A stretch of 64,000 bases of DNA, taken from JACDHG01 sp963815295. Lineage in GTDB: Bacteria > Actinomycetota > Actinomycetes > Propionibacteriales > Nocardioidaceae. The notes beneath the pieces were generated by a model that saw only the letters and a list, made by a program, of their open reading frames with translations, was not told the origin of the DNA and did no database searches. The position numbers and the translations under genes were made by a program. Positions 25,667 through 35,934 of this stretch are shown in pieces. The stretch lies in NCBI GenBank assembly GCA_963815295.1, contig CAWFFZ010000008.1, positions 1,426,001 to 1,490,000 of the forward strand. The letters run 5' to 3'. Each line of letters starts with the position of its first letter. The stretch's first letter is position 1.

Positions 25667-25717
25667 GGTCCAAGCGTGGCAGGCCGACCGCGACCCAACT
25701 CAGCGGGCCCCTGCTAC

Positions 25718-26461
25718 CTACGTCGCGGCCACCAACCGGTATACCGACACATGCGACGTTGACTCCGCGGTGAACTCTGCCCCTGTCCAGTCCGCATGCC
25801 TGTCCTCCAGCTCGAAGCCGGCCAGCTGTGCCATCAGGTCGAGTTCAGCCGGCCAGATGTAGCGGTGCGGGCTCCGGAAGAGTTGCGCCTGCTTGCCGTC
25901 ATCGAAATGAAAATGATGCGAAACGACCTGCTGATGCAGCACGTCGTACGTGTCCAGCAGGATGTAGCCCGGCTCGGACAGCCCCACCGTGGCCTGGGAT
26001 CCCGGTGGAAGCTTGCGTAGCTCTGGCACCCACAGCTCGATGACGAAGCAGCCGCCGGCGCCGAGGTGGCGGGCCGCGTTTCGAAAGCAAGCGACCTGCT
26101 CGGCCTGGGTCAGCAGATTCGAGATCGTGTTGAAGACGAGGTAGACCAACGCGAACTCTCCTTCCGCCCGGGCCGTGGCCATGTCGCCGAGGACCACCGG
26201 GATCTGCTCCTCGTCGACCTTCGCGCGGAGGCGGTCGATCATCGGACCAGACAGCTCGATGCCGGTGACGCTGACGCCACGCTCGGCTAGGGGGATGGCA
26301 ACGCGTCCGGTCCCGATGGCGAACTCAAGGGCTCGGCCGTCTCCGGCAAGCTCGGCAAGGCGGTCGACCGCCGGTCCCAGCACCTCGGGGGCGAACATGC
26401 CACTGCCCGGTGTGTCGTAGCTTTCAGCAGCATCGGCATCCCATAGCTCTTCCTGGCGCAT
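25718..26461 (-). CDS. class I SAM-dependent methyltransferase
   Basis: About 247 aa. SAM-binding motif I is ALEFAIGTGRVAIPLAERG, followed by VTGIELSGPMIDRLR and VLGDMATARAEGEFALVYLVFNTISNLL, the typical order for small-molecule Methyltransf_25 proteins. The ATG at 26461 is preferred over 26479 because GGGAAGGA lies about 9 nt upstream. The substrate is unknown. It diverges from the tricorn gene. Confidence 0.88.
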   Translation of the reverse strand: MRQEELWDADAAESYDTPGSGMFAPEVLGPAVDRLAELAGDGRALEFAIGTGRVAIPLAERGVSVTGIELSGPMIDRLRAKVDEEQIPVVLGDMATARAEGEFALVYLVFNTISNLLTQAEQVACFRNAARHLGAGGCFVIELWVPELRKLPPGSQATVGLSEPGYILLDTYDVLHQQVVSHHFHFDDGKQAQLFRSPHRYIWPAELDLMAQLAGFELEDRHADWTGAEFTAESTSHVSVYRLVAAT

Positions 26462-26580
26462 GGCGACAATCCTTCCCACGGTTTCCGTACGACGTCCACC
26501 GGCTTTCGTCAGCGCTCAGCTCTGCAGACGGTTCAAACCGCCGACGAAATTGACACCTCCTCGCGGGCACAAAACGTCGC

Positions 26581-26586
26581 TAGGGT
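26581..26586 (+). promoter_or_regulatory. candidate -10 hexamer (TAGGGT) for leaderless tricorn gene
   Basis: TAGGGT is followed by CGATGC and the ATG at 26593 (6 nt). A TTGACA lies further upstream, at 25 nt, too far for a standard -35 partner. Confidence 0.4.
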
Positions 26587-26592
26587 CGATGC

Positions 26593-29500
26593 ATGACCGA
26601 TGGTTACCTGCGCTACCCACATGTCCGTGGAGATCTCCTCGCCTTCGTTGCTGAGGACGATGTCTGGCTCGCCGAGACCGGTGGAGGGAGGGCTTATCGG
26701 CTCAGCGCCGATCACTCTCCCGCCATGACGCCGCGGATCTCACCCAAAGGCTCCCTCGTCGCCTGGGCGGCACGATCAGACGGGGCAAGCGAGGTGTATG
26801 TCGCCCCGACAGATGGTGGGGTCTCCCGGCGACTGACCTACTGGGGTCAGCCGGGGACCAAGGTCACCGGCTGGGTCTCGGAGGACGAAGTCATGGTGCT
26901 CAGCAGCACGGGCGAAGGCCATGTGGTGCGGATGTTCGCCCATGCCGTGCCGGTGGATGGCGGACCGAGCCGCCGGCTGCCGTACGGCTGGACGGGTGAC
27001 GTCGCCGTCGGGCCAGATGGCGGTGTGCTGCTGTCGTCGTTCTTCTGGACCGAGCCAGCCCGGTGGAAACGCTACCGCGGTGGTACCGCCAGCCAGTTGT
27101 GGCTCGATCTGGAGGGATCGGGCACCTTCAAGCGGGTCTTCGCGGACCTACAGTCCAGCCTGGCGTTCCCGGTCTGGACGACAGGGGTCGACGGACGGCA
27201 ACGGATCGCCTTCTGCTCCGACCACGAAGGTCGCGGCCAGTTGTACAGCGCAGTAGTTGGGCAACGCGCGCCGACGACGTCCCGCTTGAGGCGCCGGACC
27301 GACAGCGACCTCTACGTCAGGCATGCCAGCAGCGACGGCCAGCAGGTCGTCTACTGCGCCGGCGGTGACGTGTTCTTGATGGAATCGCTCGACGACGGGG
27401 TGGAGCCGCGTCGCATCGACCTCCGCATCGGTGGCGCGCGCTCGTCGCTGCGTCCCCAACGGGTCAAGGCCACGAGCCACCTCGGCACGATCAGCCCGGA
27501 CCGCAGCGGCCGCGCGTCGGCGATCGAATCCCGGGGCACGGTCAGCTGGGTGAGCCACCGGGGCGGGCCAGCACGAAGCCTCGCGACGGGATCGGCCGTA
27601 CGTCGCCGACTTCCCGTCGTGCTCGACGACACGCGCGTCGCCTGGGTGTCAGACGTCGACGGTGATGACGCTCTGGAAGTGCTCGACCTGGATGTGCCGG
27701 ACGCGTCCCCGCAGACGCTGGTTGCCGCGGGCCGGATCGGGCGGGTGCTCGAGATGGCCGCGTCACCGGACGGTCGTCGGATCGCGCTCAGCACCCACGA
27801 CGGAAGACTCCTGACCTGTTCCGTGCCTACGGGGGAGGTCACCCGTGCCGTGGCAGTCAAACAGATCGACTCGGCCATCGGTGACATGTCCGGCCTGGCG
27901 TTCTCACCTGACTCACGTTGGCTCGCCTGGTCAGCGTCGGGCCCCGGACCGTGGGAGGACACGGCGCCTCTGCCGCTACGGCAGATCAAGGTGGCCGACC
28001 TCAACCGAGGCAGGGTCATCGAAGTGACGTCACTGCGCTTCACCGACACGGAGCCGGTGTTCACGCTCGACGGAAAGTACCTGGCGTTCCTATCGGTTCG
28101 TAGCCTCGACCCGGTCTACGACTCGTTCTCCTTCGACCTGTCCTTCCCCGCTGGTTGCCGGCCCCACCTGGTTGCTCTCACGGCCGACGCCCCTTCGCCG
28201 TTCGACCCGATCGTCGGGGGCCGGCCACTCGAGCCACCTGCCCCCGAGCAGGAGGCCCAGGAGGCCGTCGCTGAGGCTGTGCCGGCAGAGGCAGGTGAGG
28301 GTGACGCGCTCGACTCCGAGCCGCTCCGCGCACGACCCGCCCCACCCAAGACCGCCGTCGACGTCGACGGTCTCGAACACCGGATCGTGCCCGTGCCGGT
28401 GGAGGCCGGGCGCTATTCCGGACTGGCGCCGGCCAAGCACGGACTGGTCTGGCTGCGTGAGCCGCTGCGCGGCGAGCTCGGGAACAACCAGGCGACGATG
28501 GACGCCGAGCCCGAGCGCGCCAAGGTCGAGCACTTCGACCTGCGCACATCGAAGCTGTCCACGGTTGTGGCCGCCGCCGACCGCGTCGCTATCACTGGTG
28601 ACGGGGGCTGGCTCCTCGTCGTCGACAAGGACCGCTTGAACGTGGTCCCCAGTGGCAAGGCGGTCCCTAAGGAGGAGGACGGCGAGAACGTGCAGCGCGT
28701 CGATCTCGACCAGCTGCGGGTCGAGGTGGATCCGCCGGTCGAGTGGCGGCAGATGCTCGACGAGACGTGGCGACTGATGCGCGACCACTTCTGGCGCGAC
28801 GACATGGGCGGGGTCGACTGGCCAGCAGCACTAGGCAGATACGAGCCGCTGCTCGACCGCTTGGGCTCGCACGACGACCTGATCGACGTCATCTGGGAGA
28901 TGCACGGCGAGCTCGGCAGCAGTCACGCATACGCCATTCCGCCACAACCGAGCACCGACGCTGCACGTCGTCAGGGCCTGCTCGGTGCCGACCTCGAGTA
29001 CACCGGCGACGCTTGGCGGATCAGCCGGATCGTGCCCGGTGACGCCTCCGATCCGAACGCTCGGTCACCTCTGTTGGCACCCGGTGTCGATGCTCGGGCA
29101 GGCGACGTACTGGTCGCGATCAACGGCCAGCGCACGAGCCGCACGGTGAGCCCGCTGTCGTTGCTGGTCGGTACAGCGGGCAAGCCGGTCGAACTCACCC
29201 TGCGGCCGCGCCGACGCGCGGACGTTCGGCGGGTCGTGGTGGTGCCCCTGGCCGACGAGTTCCCGCTTCGCTACCAGGACTGGGTCGCCGATCGGCGAGC
29301 GTTCGTGCATGCCCAGACGGACGACAAGGTCGGCTACCTGCACGTGCCCGACATGATGTCGGTCGGCTGGGCACAGCTCCATCGCGACCTGCGCACCGAA
29401 ATGCCCAGGGACGCTGTCATCGTCGACGTCCGCAGCAACGGCGGCGGGCACACCTCACAGCTGGTTCTCGAGAAGCTCACTCGGAAGATCATCGGGTGGG

Positions 29501-29930
29501 ATCTGGTCCGCGGTTACGGTCCAGGCTCCTATCCAAGCGACTCGCGACGTGGACCATGGTGACCATCGCCGATAGCTACGCCGGCTCCGACGGCGACATC
29601 ATCGCGGCCGCGATCCAGTCTCTCGAGCTGGGACCGATTGTCGGGACAAGGACCTGGGGTGGGGTTATCGGGATCGACGGCCGCTACACGCTCGTCGACG
29701 GCACCATGGTGACGCAGCCGCGATACTCATTCTGGTTCGAGAAGTTCGGTTGGGGCGTAGAGAACTACGGAGTCGACCCCGACATCGAGGTGCCGGTGGC
29801 CCCACAGGACCGCGCCGCTGGCAAGGACGTGCAGCTGGAACGAGCCTTGGTCGAAGTAGCGCGGCTACTGCGACGCAACCCACCGGCGCAGCCACCCGCG
29901 ATACCCGCCCTCCAGTCGAAGGAGTCGTAA
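26593..29930 (+). pseudogene. tricorn protease homolog, one apparent frameshift
   Basis: Full length would be about 1110 aa. An N-terminal beta-propeller region (about residues 1-350) and a second propeller-like region (to about 680) precede a C1 helical domain (DETWRLMRDHFWRDDMGGVDW), a PDZ domain (about 800-880) and the C-terminal peptidase. The LGSSHAY motif carries the charge-relay Ser-His pair in the first frame. At 29554-29556 the frame is lost: the first frame runs into a stop at 29560, while the nucleophile motif SYAGSDGDI and WGVENYGVDPDIE lie in the adjacent frame. One base is apparently missing. If real, the catalytic Ser is lost. Tricorn degrades oligopeptides in the cytoplasm. 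Confidence 0.85.
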
Positions 29931-29957
29931 GAACGAGCCGCTGTCCGGAAGGTCAAA

Positions 29958-30719
29958 TCATCCGGCGGCGGGAGTGACCGGTCGGAGCTGCTGGTCGGCG
30001 GTCAGTCGGCTACGGAACCGGTACCGGTCGCCTCGGTACGAGATGCAACCGGAGACGATCAACCGCCCGTCGGTGTCGTAAGCGCGCGACTCCGCGACCA
30101 ACAAGGGTGCGCCGACGTTGGTGGAAAGCAGGGATGCGGACCGCTCGTCTGCGGGCAGGGCCTCAACCGAGTAGTCGGCTGCGACCGGCGTGTGACCTGC
30201 TGCCGAGAGCGTGGCATATAGCGACGCCGTCGCCCAGTCGAGCTCCAGCAGCGTTGGTTCGAGCGCCATCGGCATGATCGTCAGGTCGATGGCGACGGGC
30301 AGACCGTCCAACGTGCGGAGGCGTTCCAGCATCACCAGTTCAGCGCCGGGTGCGATCTCGAAGTCCTCCGCCTCGGTTATGGTCGCGGCCCGCACGTCGG
30401 TCTGGATCACCTCCGCACCCACCACCACCTTGTCTCCGGCAGCTAGGTCGTGGAAGCTCAGGAGCACGTTCGGCGGCTCGCCCAGAGGTTCCGAGGCGAC
30501 AAAACTGCCACGGCCCTGGATGGCGTACACCAGGCCGGCCGTGTTCAGCGCTGCCAGGGCCCGTCGTACTGTCACCCGGCTCACGCCGAAGCTCTCGCTC
30601 AGCTCGCGCTCGGTCGGGAGCTGCTCTCCAGCAGCAAGCTCGCCGGACGTGATTCTGGCGGCGAGCTGGTCACGTACTTTTCGCGTCAGGGCACCCGCGG
30701 TCCGGTTGATTGTCGTCAC
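29958..30719 (-). CDS. GntR/HutC-family transcriptional regulator with UTRA domain
   Basis: A 253-aa repressor-type protein. The winged-helix GntR domain (about residues 10-75: LPTERELSESFGVSRVTVRRALAALNTAGLVY) is followed by a UTRA ligand-binding domain. It diverges from the ABC importer operon, so it most likely controls those genes in response to the transported compound or a metabolite. The GTG start lies 8 nt from a TAGCGT hexamer on the minus strand. Confidence 0.92.
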   Translation of the reverse strand: MTTINRTAGALTRKVRDQLAARITSGELAAGEQLPTERELSESFGVSRVTVRRALAALNTAGLVYAIQGRGSFVASEPLGEPPNVLLSFHDLAAGDKVVVGAEVIQTDVRAATITEAEDFEIAPGAELVMLERLRTLDGLPVAIDLTIMPMALEPTLLELDWATASLYATLSAAGHTPVAADYSVEALPADERSASLLSTNVGAPLLVAESRAYDTDGRLIVSGCISYRGDRYRFRSRLTADQQLRPVTPAAG

Positions 30720-30764
30720 AAATACGGACGCTACCGTGATACACCATGGCTTGTCGTCCGATCA

Positions 30765-30793
30765 TTGTCCTACCGGCGGTCTGCTTGTAGTAT
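30765..30793 (+). promoter_or_regulatory. candidate promoter of the ABC importer-phyH operon
   Basis: TTGTCC (30765-30770) and TAGTAT (30788-30793) are spaced by 17 nt, a good sigma-70-type match, about 60 nt before the ATG of the solute-binding protein. The divergent GntR regulator probably binds in this 135-bp intergenic region, but I see no convincing GntR palindrome. Confidence 0.5.
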
Positions 30794-30854
30794 GCAAATC
30801 TCCTCGCGGGATCAGACCACAACGGTGTCGTATCCGCCCTACGGAAGAGATCAC

Positions 30855-32204
30855 ATGACCAGACTTCGTGGAATCGCGTCGCTCCTGGCTGTCGTGCCGC
30901 TCATTGCCCTTGCGGCTTGTACGACGCCAGGCTCGGACAGTCAAGCCCCCGAGGACACTTCGCCGGTCGAGATGGACGTTGCAAGCCTTCCCGACACGAC
31001 GCTGAGCGTGTGGACGTCGGAAGGCGGCAGCAGGCTCGAGATCCTCAAGAAGCTGACCGCCAAGTTCGAGGAGGAGTACCCGAACATCTCGGTGAAATGG
31101 ACGGTCCGCGACTTCGGGTCCTACCCCGCACAGATCAAGCTGGCCCTCAGCTCCGAAGATGGGCCTGACGTGTGCATCGGCAACCTCGGCTGGGCGCTCG
31201 ACGGGCCGCTCATCAAGGCCGGGCTGCTACGACCGCTCGACGACTACGCCGAGGCGTACGGCTGGGACACTCGCTACCCCGAGGTCGGCCTGCGGCAGCT
31301 GAAGTTCAGCGAAGACGGCTCAGAGTACGGCGAGGGCCCGATCTATGGCACGCCCTACGCCTCTGACGTCATCGGCTGGTTCTACAACAAAGACCTGCTC
31401 GGCGAGCTCGAGATGGAAATACCGACCACCATGGACGAGATGGACGCGCTGCTCGAAGCATCGAAGGACGCGGGCCAACAGCCCATCCTGATCGGCAACA
31501 AAGACGGCTGGCCGATCTGGCACCTGCTCTACAACGTGATCGACCAGTACGCCACGCCTGAAGAGATCTCAGGCGTCGTCTACGCCGACGAGGGCGCGTC
31601 CTACACCTCCGATGGAATCCAGCAGGGCACCGACAAGGTCGTTGAGTGGAACGAGGCCGGCTACCTCCCCGCCGACGTCAACGCGATCGCGCAAGCAGAC
31701 GCGGGCGCGGACTTCAGAAAGGGCGAAGCGCTGCTGTTCCCTGCGGGCTCTTGGGAGGCCTACGACATGCCAGAAAACGTTGGGTTCTTCCTCACTCCTC
31801 CGCTGGAGGCTGGTGACGAATCCAAGGCCACCGGGTCATTCGGATACTCGCACCACATCGCCGCCAACAGCGATGCGGTCGCCGCGAGCGCAGCCTTCCT
31901 GGACTGGACCGCAAACGAGGAGGCAGCCAAGGCCTTCTTCGCCGCTGGTGACATCGCACCGCTGCCTGTCGAAGACCCGGAGCTCAAGTCAGGCCCGTTG
32001 TTTGAAGACATCTTCGACGCCTGGACCTCGGTGCTCGACAACAACGTGCTGATGCCGTACCTCGAGTTCGCAACTCCGACGGCCCCCGAGGTGCAGTACC
32101 CCGTGATGCAACAGGTTCTGGCCGGCGAGATGTCAAGCACGGACGCCCTTGAGGAGATCGAGGCGGACCGCGTGGCGTTCGTCGAGGAGAACAGTGGCGG
32201 CTGA
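30855..32204 (+). CDS. ABC importer extracellular solute-binding lipoprotein
   Basis: A 449-aa family-1 (CUT1-type) solute-binding protein. It has a lipoprotein signal (MTRLRGIASLLAVVPLIALAAC, lipobox LAAC at about residue 22), then the mature fold beginning LSVWTSEGGSRLEILKKL. GSFGYSHHIAANS and the WT-rich C-terminal region are typical. The ATG at 30855 has GGAAGAG upstream; the much longer open frame upstream is antisense to the GntR gene. The ligand is probably a sugar or polyol derivative, unresolved. Confidence 0.93.
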   Translation: MTRLRGIASLLAVVPLIALAACTTPGSDSQAPEDTSPVEMDVASLPDTTLSVWTSEGGSRLEILKKLTAKFEEEYPNISVKWTVRDFGSYPAQIKLALSSEDGPDVCIGNLGWALDGPLIKAGLLRPLDDYAEAYGWDTRYPEVGLRQLKFSEDGSEYGEGPIYGTPYASDVIGWFYNKDLLGELEMEIPTTMDEMDALLEASKDAGQQPILIGNKDGWPIWHLLYNVIDQYATPEEISGVVYADEGASYTSDGIQQGTDKVVEWNEAGYLPADVNAIAQADAGADFRKGEALLFPAGSWEAYDMPENVGFFLTPPLEAGDESKATGSFGYSHHIAANSDAVAASAAFLDWTANEEAAKAFFAAGDIAPLPVEDPELKSGPLFEDIFDAWTSVLDNNVLMPYLEFATPTAPEVQYPVMQQVLAGEMSSTDALEEIEADRVAFVEENSGG

Positions 32205-33156
32205 CCGGCTGACCGCGACCTCCGGGCTTACCCGCCAAGACGCGCCGTCCCAGCAGCCCTCCGAGCTGAGGGCGGCGAGTCGGCGGCTACGACGACGACG
32301 GGCACTCGTGCCTTATCTCTATATCGCGCCGGCGCTCGTGGCCTTCATCACCTTCACCGGACTGCCGTTCCTCCACTCTGTTTGGCTTTCGTTCTTCAAG
32401 TGGGACGGCATCACGATCGGCACCTGGATCGGGCTGGAGAACTACTCCACCATCGCCACGGACCCGGTCATCAGCAAGTCATTCGTGCAGGCGGGTGTGC
32501 TCGTGCTCTTCTTCACGACGATCCCGATCGCCGGGGGTCTGCTCATTGCCTCCCTGTTCCGGACCGTCGCCAAGCGGGGTGGCACAACCTTCAGAGTCCT
32601 GATCTTCATGCCAGTGGTGCTCTCCTCAGTCGTCATCGGCGTCATCTGGACCTGGATCTATGCATCCGACGGTCCCTGGAACGAGTTCCTGCGGTCGATC
32701 GGCCTCGGTGCCTTGACCCGATCCTGGCTCGGCGACTTCACCTGGGCGCTGCCTGCTATCGGCATGGTCGGCGCGTGGACGGGGCTCGGCATGGCGATGG
32801 TCTTGTTTGTTGCTGGCATCCAGCAAATCGACGGGACGCTGTACGACGCCGCTCGGGTCGACGGCGCCGGCCGGTTCCGTGAGTTCTTGGCCGTGACCTT
32901 GCCGGCGCTGCGCTTCGAGTTGGGTATCGCCACGACCCTCGGTGTGGTGGGCGCCATCAACACGTTCGACACCGTCTTCGTTATGACGCGAGGCGGGCCA
33001 GGCACCGAGACACAGGTGCCGGGCCTACAGCTCTACAACCGCGCGTTCCTCGATGGCCGGGTCGGCCAGGCTTGCGCCATCGGCGTGGTGCTCGCGGTGC
33101 TGAGCCTCATCTTCACCATCGGCATCGACCGAGTCGCAGCGAGGGGGCAGGAGTGA
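32194..33156 (+). CDS. ABC sugar-type importer permease 1 (MalF-like)
   Basis: A 320-aa inner-membrane subunit with six predicted helices. The conserved cytoplasmic EAA-type loop is present as YDAARVDGAGRFREFLAVTLPAL. The GTG start overlaps the end of the solute-binding gene by 11 nt, and its own stop overlaps the next permease by 4 nt. No ATP-binding gene occurs in the unit, so a shared ATPase (MsiK-like) elsewhere is likely. Confidence 0.93.
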   Translation: MAADRLTATSGLTRQDAPSQQPSELRAASRRLRRRRALVPYLYIAPALVAFITFTGLPFLHSVWLSFFKWDGITIGTWIGLENYSTIATDPVISKSFVQAGVLVLFFTTIPIAGGLLIASLFRTVAKRGGTTFRVLIFMPVVLSSVVIGVIWTWIYASDGPWNEFLRSIGLGALTRSWLGDFTWALPAIGMVGAWTGLGMAMVLFVAGIQQIDGTLYDAARVDGAGRFREFLAVTLPALRFELGIATTLGVVGAINTFDTVFVMTRGGPGTETQVPGLQLYNRAFLDGRVGQACAIGVVLAVLSLIFTIGIDRVAARGQE

Positions 33157-33974
33157 CCACCCGCACCGAGCGGCTGTTCGCGTACGCGTTCCTGATCCTG
33201 TTCTCGGTGATCGCCATGTACCCGGTCGTCGGTGCTCTGCTGCTCGCCCTCCATCCGCGCGAGACCCCGGTGTCGGGATTCAGCATTCCCAGCCCCCTGC
33301 ATCCGGAGACGTTCTCGGAGGCATGGGAAATCGCGCAGCTCTCGACCTATATGCGGTCGAGCTTCATCGTCTCGACCCTGGTGGTCGTCGGCGCCACGGT
33401 GCTGTCGATCTTCAGCGGGTATGCATTCGGCACGATGCGGTTCCGGGGCAACACGGTCCTGTTCTACCTGCTGATCAGCGGCATGATGCTTCCCTCGGAG
33501 GCCGCCATCATCCCGCTGTACTATAACTTCCGCGCCCTCGGCCTCACGAACACCTACGCCGCCTTGGTGCTCCCCCAGATCGGCGTCTTCGTCTGCTTCG
33601 GCACGTTCTGGATGCGCGCCTATTTCCGGTCCGTTCCGAAGGCAATGCTGGAGGCGGCGCAGCTCGATGGAGCAGGCAGCCTGCGAACGCTGTTGCGGGT
33701 CGCACTTCCTCCCGGCAGGCCCGCCGTGCTCACGCTCGTCCTGCTGATATTCATGTGGTCCTGGAACCAGTTCTTGCTGCCCCTGGTGATGGTGACCGAT
33801 GAGAGCCTGCGCACCGCGCCGCTTGGCTTGGCATTCTTCACGTCTCAGCACGCGACCGACCGGGTCGGAATGGCCGCTGCCGCAGTGATCGTTTCTGCGC
33901 CCATCATCGTGTTGTTCATCGCCTTCCAGAGATCGTTCATCAGTGGAATAGCCACGGGATCGGTGAAGCTCTAG
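33153..33974 (+). CDS. ABC sugar-type importer permease 2 (MalG-like)
   Basis: A 273-aa inner-membrane subunit with six helices and the EAA loop MLEAAQLDGAGSLRTLLRVALP. It starts at GTG 33153, overlapping the stop of permease 1 (GTGA). Together with permease 1 it forms the CUT1-type channel. The dioxygenase gene follows 47 nt later. Confidence 0.93.
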   Translation: MTTRTERLFAYAFLILFSVIAMYPVVGALLLALHPRETPVSGFSIPSPLHPETFSEAWEIAQLSTYMRSSFIVSTLVVVGATVLSIFSGYAFGTMRFRGNTVLFYLLISGMMLPSEAAIIPLYYNFRALGLTNTYAALVLPQIGVFVCFGTFWMRAYFRSVPKAMLEAAQLDGAGSLRTLLRVALPPGRPAVLTLVLLIFMWSWNQFLLPLVMVTDESLRTAPLGLAFFTSQHATDRVGMAAAAVIVSAPIIVLFIAFQRSFISGIATGSVKL

Positions 33975-34021
33975 CAGTGCGCTTCGGCCAGACCGGTGAT
34001 CACACAGCGAGGAGACCTCCC

Positions 34022-34771
34022 ATGAAGACCGAAGTCACCACCCGATTGACCGACGAAGAAGTACAGCGCTATCACGAGCAGGGATTTCTCGTGGTCGACG
34101 CAATCACCACCGAGGAGGAGGTCGTCGCCCTGCAGGGCATCTACGACCGGCTCTTCGACCCCGATGCCAGGATCACTGAACGCGACCGAATCGAGCTGGC
34201 AGGTGACGCCGACGCGCCGCCTGTGTTGCCACAGATCCTCAACCCCGACCACTACGCCCCGGAGCTGCTCGAGACGGCCGCTTACCGCAACGCCGGAGAG
34301 ATCGCCCGTCGGTTGCTGGGGGACGACGTGTTCCCGACCGGCATGCACGCGATCCGGAAGCCTCCACGCGACGGCGCTGAGACGCCCTGGCACCAGGATG
34401 AGGCCTATTGGGACCCCGCGGCCAAGTCGTTTGCCATCAGCATCTGGATGCCCCTGCAGCCCGCCACACTCGACAACGGCTGCATGCAGTTCGTGCCGGG
34501 GAGCCACTTGTCCGAGGTGCAGGAGCACCGGCTCATCAACCCCGAGTCGCACGGACTGGTCCTAGTCGACGAGAGTGTGGTCACCGACCCGGTGGCTTGT
34601 CCGATTCCGCCGGGGGCCGCCACCGTTCACTCGGGGCGCACGCTCCACTACACGGGGTCCAACACTACCGACGAGCCACGGCGTGCGTTGATCATGTCGT
34701 TCGCTCTGGAGGCGCAACCCCTCGCTCAGGCCAGAGACTTCCACTGGCAGCGACCCGAGTGGTCGCAGTAA
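34022..34771 (+). CDS. phytanoyl-CoA dioxygenase (PhyH) family protein
   Basis: A 249-aa Fe(II)/2-oxoglutarate oxygenase-like protein. The HxD facial-triad part is WHQDEAYWD (about residues 122-128), the distal histidine is in ATVHSGRTLHYTGSN, and the 2-oxoglutarate Arg is likely in EPRRALIMSF. An AGGAGACC ribosome binding site precedes the ATG. It follows the importer genes in the same direction and probably hydroxylates the imported compound or an intermediate. Bacterial PhyH proteins act on many substrates, so the name does not imply phytanate. Confidence 0.9.
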   Translation: MKTEVTTRLTDEEVQRYHEQGFLVVDAITTEEEVVALQGIYDRLFDPDARITERDRIELAGDADAPPVLPQILNPDHYAPELLETAAYRNAGEIARRLLGDDVFPTGMHAIRKPPRDGAETPWHQDEAYWDPAAKSFAISIWMPLQPATLDNGCMQFVPGSHLSEVQEHRLINPESHGLVLVDESVVTDPVACPIPPGAATVHSGRTLHYTGSNTTDEPRRALIMSFALEAQPLAQARDFHWQRPEWSQ

Positions 34772-34808
34772 CACCTGCCAGACCTTCCTGACCAGACAAG
34801 GATCATCC

Positions 34809-35912
34809 ATGACCATGCGACTCGGATTGCTGGGACTCGGCAGCGTGTCCTCAGGCCCTTACGCCCAACTGATTGCGAGGCTCGCGACCGAGGGACGCGT
34901 CGAGGTCACTGCGGCGTACGACGTCGACCCCGACAAGCGGAAGGCTGCTGCCGAGCGGTTCGGCACGGATCCCTCGGTCGAAAGCCCGCAAGACGTCATC
35001 GACAACGACAACGTCGATGCCGTGCTCGTCCTGACGAGCATGAACGAGCACGGGCCGCTGGCTTTGGCAGGACTGGCTGCAGGCAAGCACGTGCTCGTCG
35101 AGAAGCCGATGGCCACCTCCCTGTCGCAGGCCGCTGAGCTGATCGAGGCGTCACGTGAAGCTCCAGGCGTGCTGGTGTGCGCGCCGCACATCGTGCTGTC
35201 GAAGACCTATCGCGCCATGCACACACGGGTGCAAGCCGGCGAAGTCGGCCGCCTGCTGCTGGGACGCGCGCGGTACGGGTGGTCAGGGCCGTGGTGGGGC
35301 CGGTGGTTCTACCAGCCAGGCGGCGGGGCGTTGTTCGACCTTGGCGTCTACAACCTGACCAGCCTGTGCGGATTCTTCGGGTCGGTCCAGCGCGTGACCG
35401 CCATGGTCGGCGTCGCGATCCCCGAGCGCATGGTCGACGGCGAGATGATGAAGGTCGAAGCCGACGACAACGCGCACATCGTCCTCGACTTCGGCGAGGG
35501 ACGCTTCGCCTCCATCGCCACCGGGTTCACCATGCAGAAGTACCGCTCCCCCGCGCTCGAACTGTATGGCTCGGACGGGGTGATGCAGATGCTGGGTGAC
35601 GACTGGGCGCCCGAAGGCTTCGAGCAGTGGACAAACGATCGCGGGTCCTGGGAAATCGTGCCCGAGTCCGACCCGCAGTGGCCGTGGACAGATGGACTTC
35701 GCCACTTGGTCGATGCAGTGGACAGCGGACGGCCCACCGTGACGCGCCCGGAACACTCCTACCACGCGCTCGAGGTAATGCTGGCCGCCAAGCGCTCGGC
35801 TGCTGAAGGCCGCGTGATGGAGATCGAGAGCGAGTTCCCTGCGCTCGACTACAGCGCGTGGGACACCTCATCAGACGACGGTCGTGCCAAGCACGACCCG
35901 AGGTCGAGTTAA
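34809..35912 (+). CDS. Gfo/Idh/MocA-family NAD(P)-dependent oxidoreductase
   Basis: A 367-aa protein with an N-terminal Rossmann fold (LGLLGLGSVSSGPYAQLI) and the family EKP motif in HVLVEKPMATS near residue 95. The middle ARYGWSGPWWGRWFYQPGGGALFDLGVYNLTSL segment is the substrate-site region with the usual G-GG-D/LG pattern. It is the last gene of the importer-dioxygenase unit and probably oxidises a sugar or inositol-like substrate. Confidence 0.92.
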   Translation: MTMRLGLLGLGSVSSGPYAQLIARLATEGRVEVTAAYDVDPDKRKAAAERFGTDPSVESPQDVIDNDNVDAVLVLTSMNEHGPLALAGLAAGKHVLVEKPMATSLSQAAELIEASREAPGVLVCAPHIVLSKTYRAMHTRVQAGEVGRLLLGRARYGWSGPWWGRWFYQPGGGALFDLGVYNLTSLCGFFGSVQRVTAMVGVAIPERMVDGEMMKVEADDNAHIVLDFGEGRFASIATGFTMQKYRSPALELYGSDGVMQMLGDDWAPEGFEQWTNDRGSWEIVPESDPQWPWTDGLRHLVDAVDSGRPTVTRPEHSYHALEVMLAAKRSAAEGRVMEIESEFPALDYSAWDTSSDDGRAKHDPRSS

Positions 35913-35934
35913 GGACCACGACGGCCGGTAGGCG

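Noticed and set aside
26535..26570. Possible tRNA T-arm-like GGTTCAAACC
   Set aside because: No acceptor, D or anticodon stem can be formed around it.
30450..30854. N-terminal extension of the solute-binding protein
   Set aside because: It would lie antisense over the GntR gene and would bury the lipoprotein signal peptide that begins at 30855.
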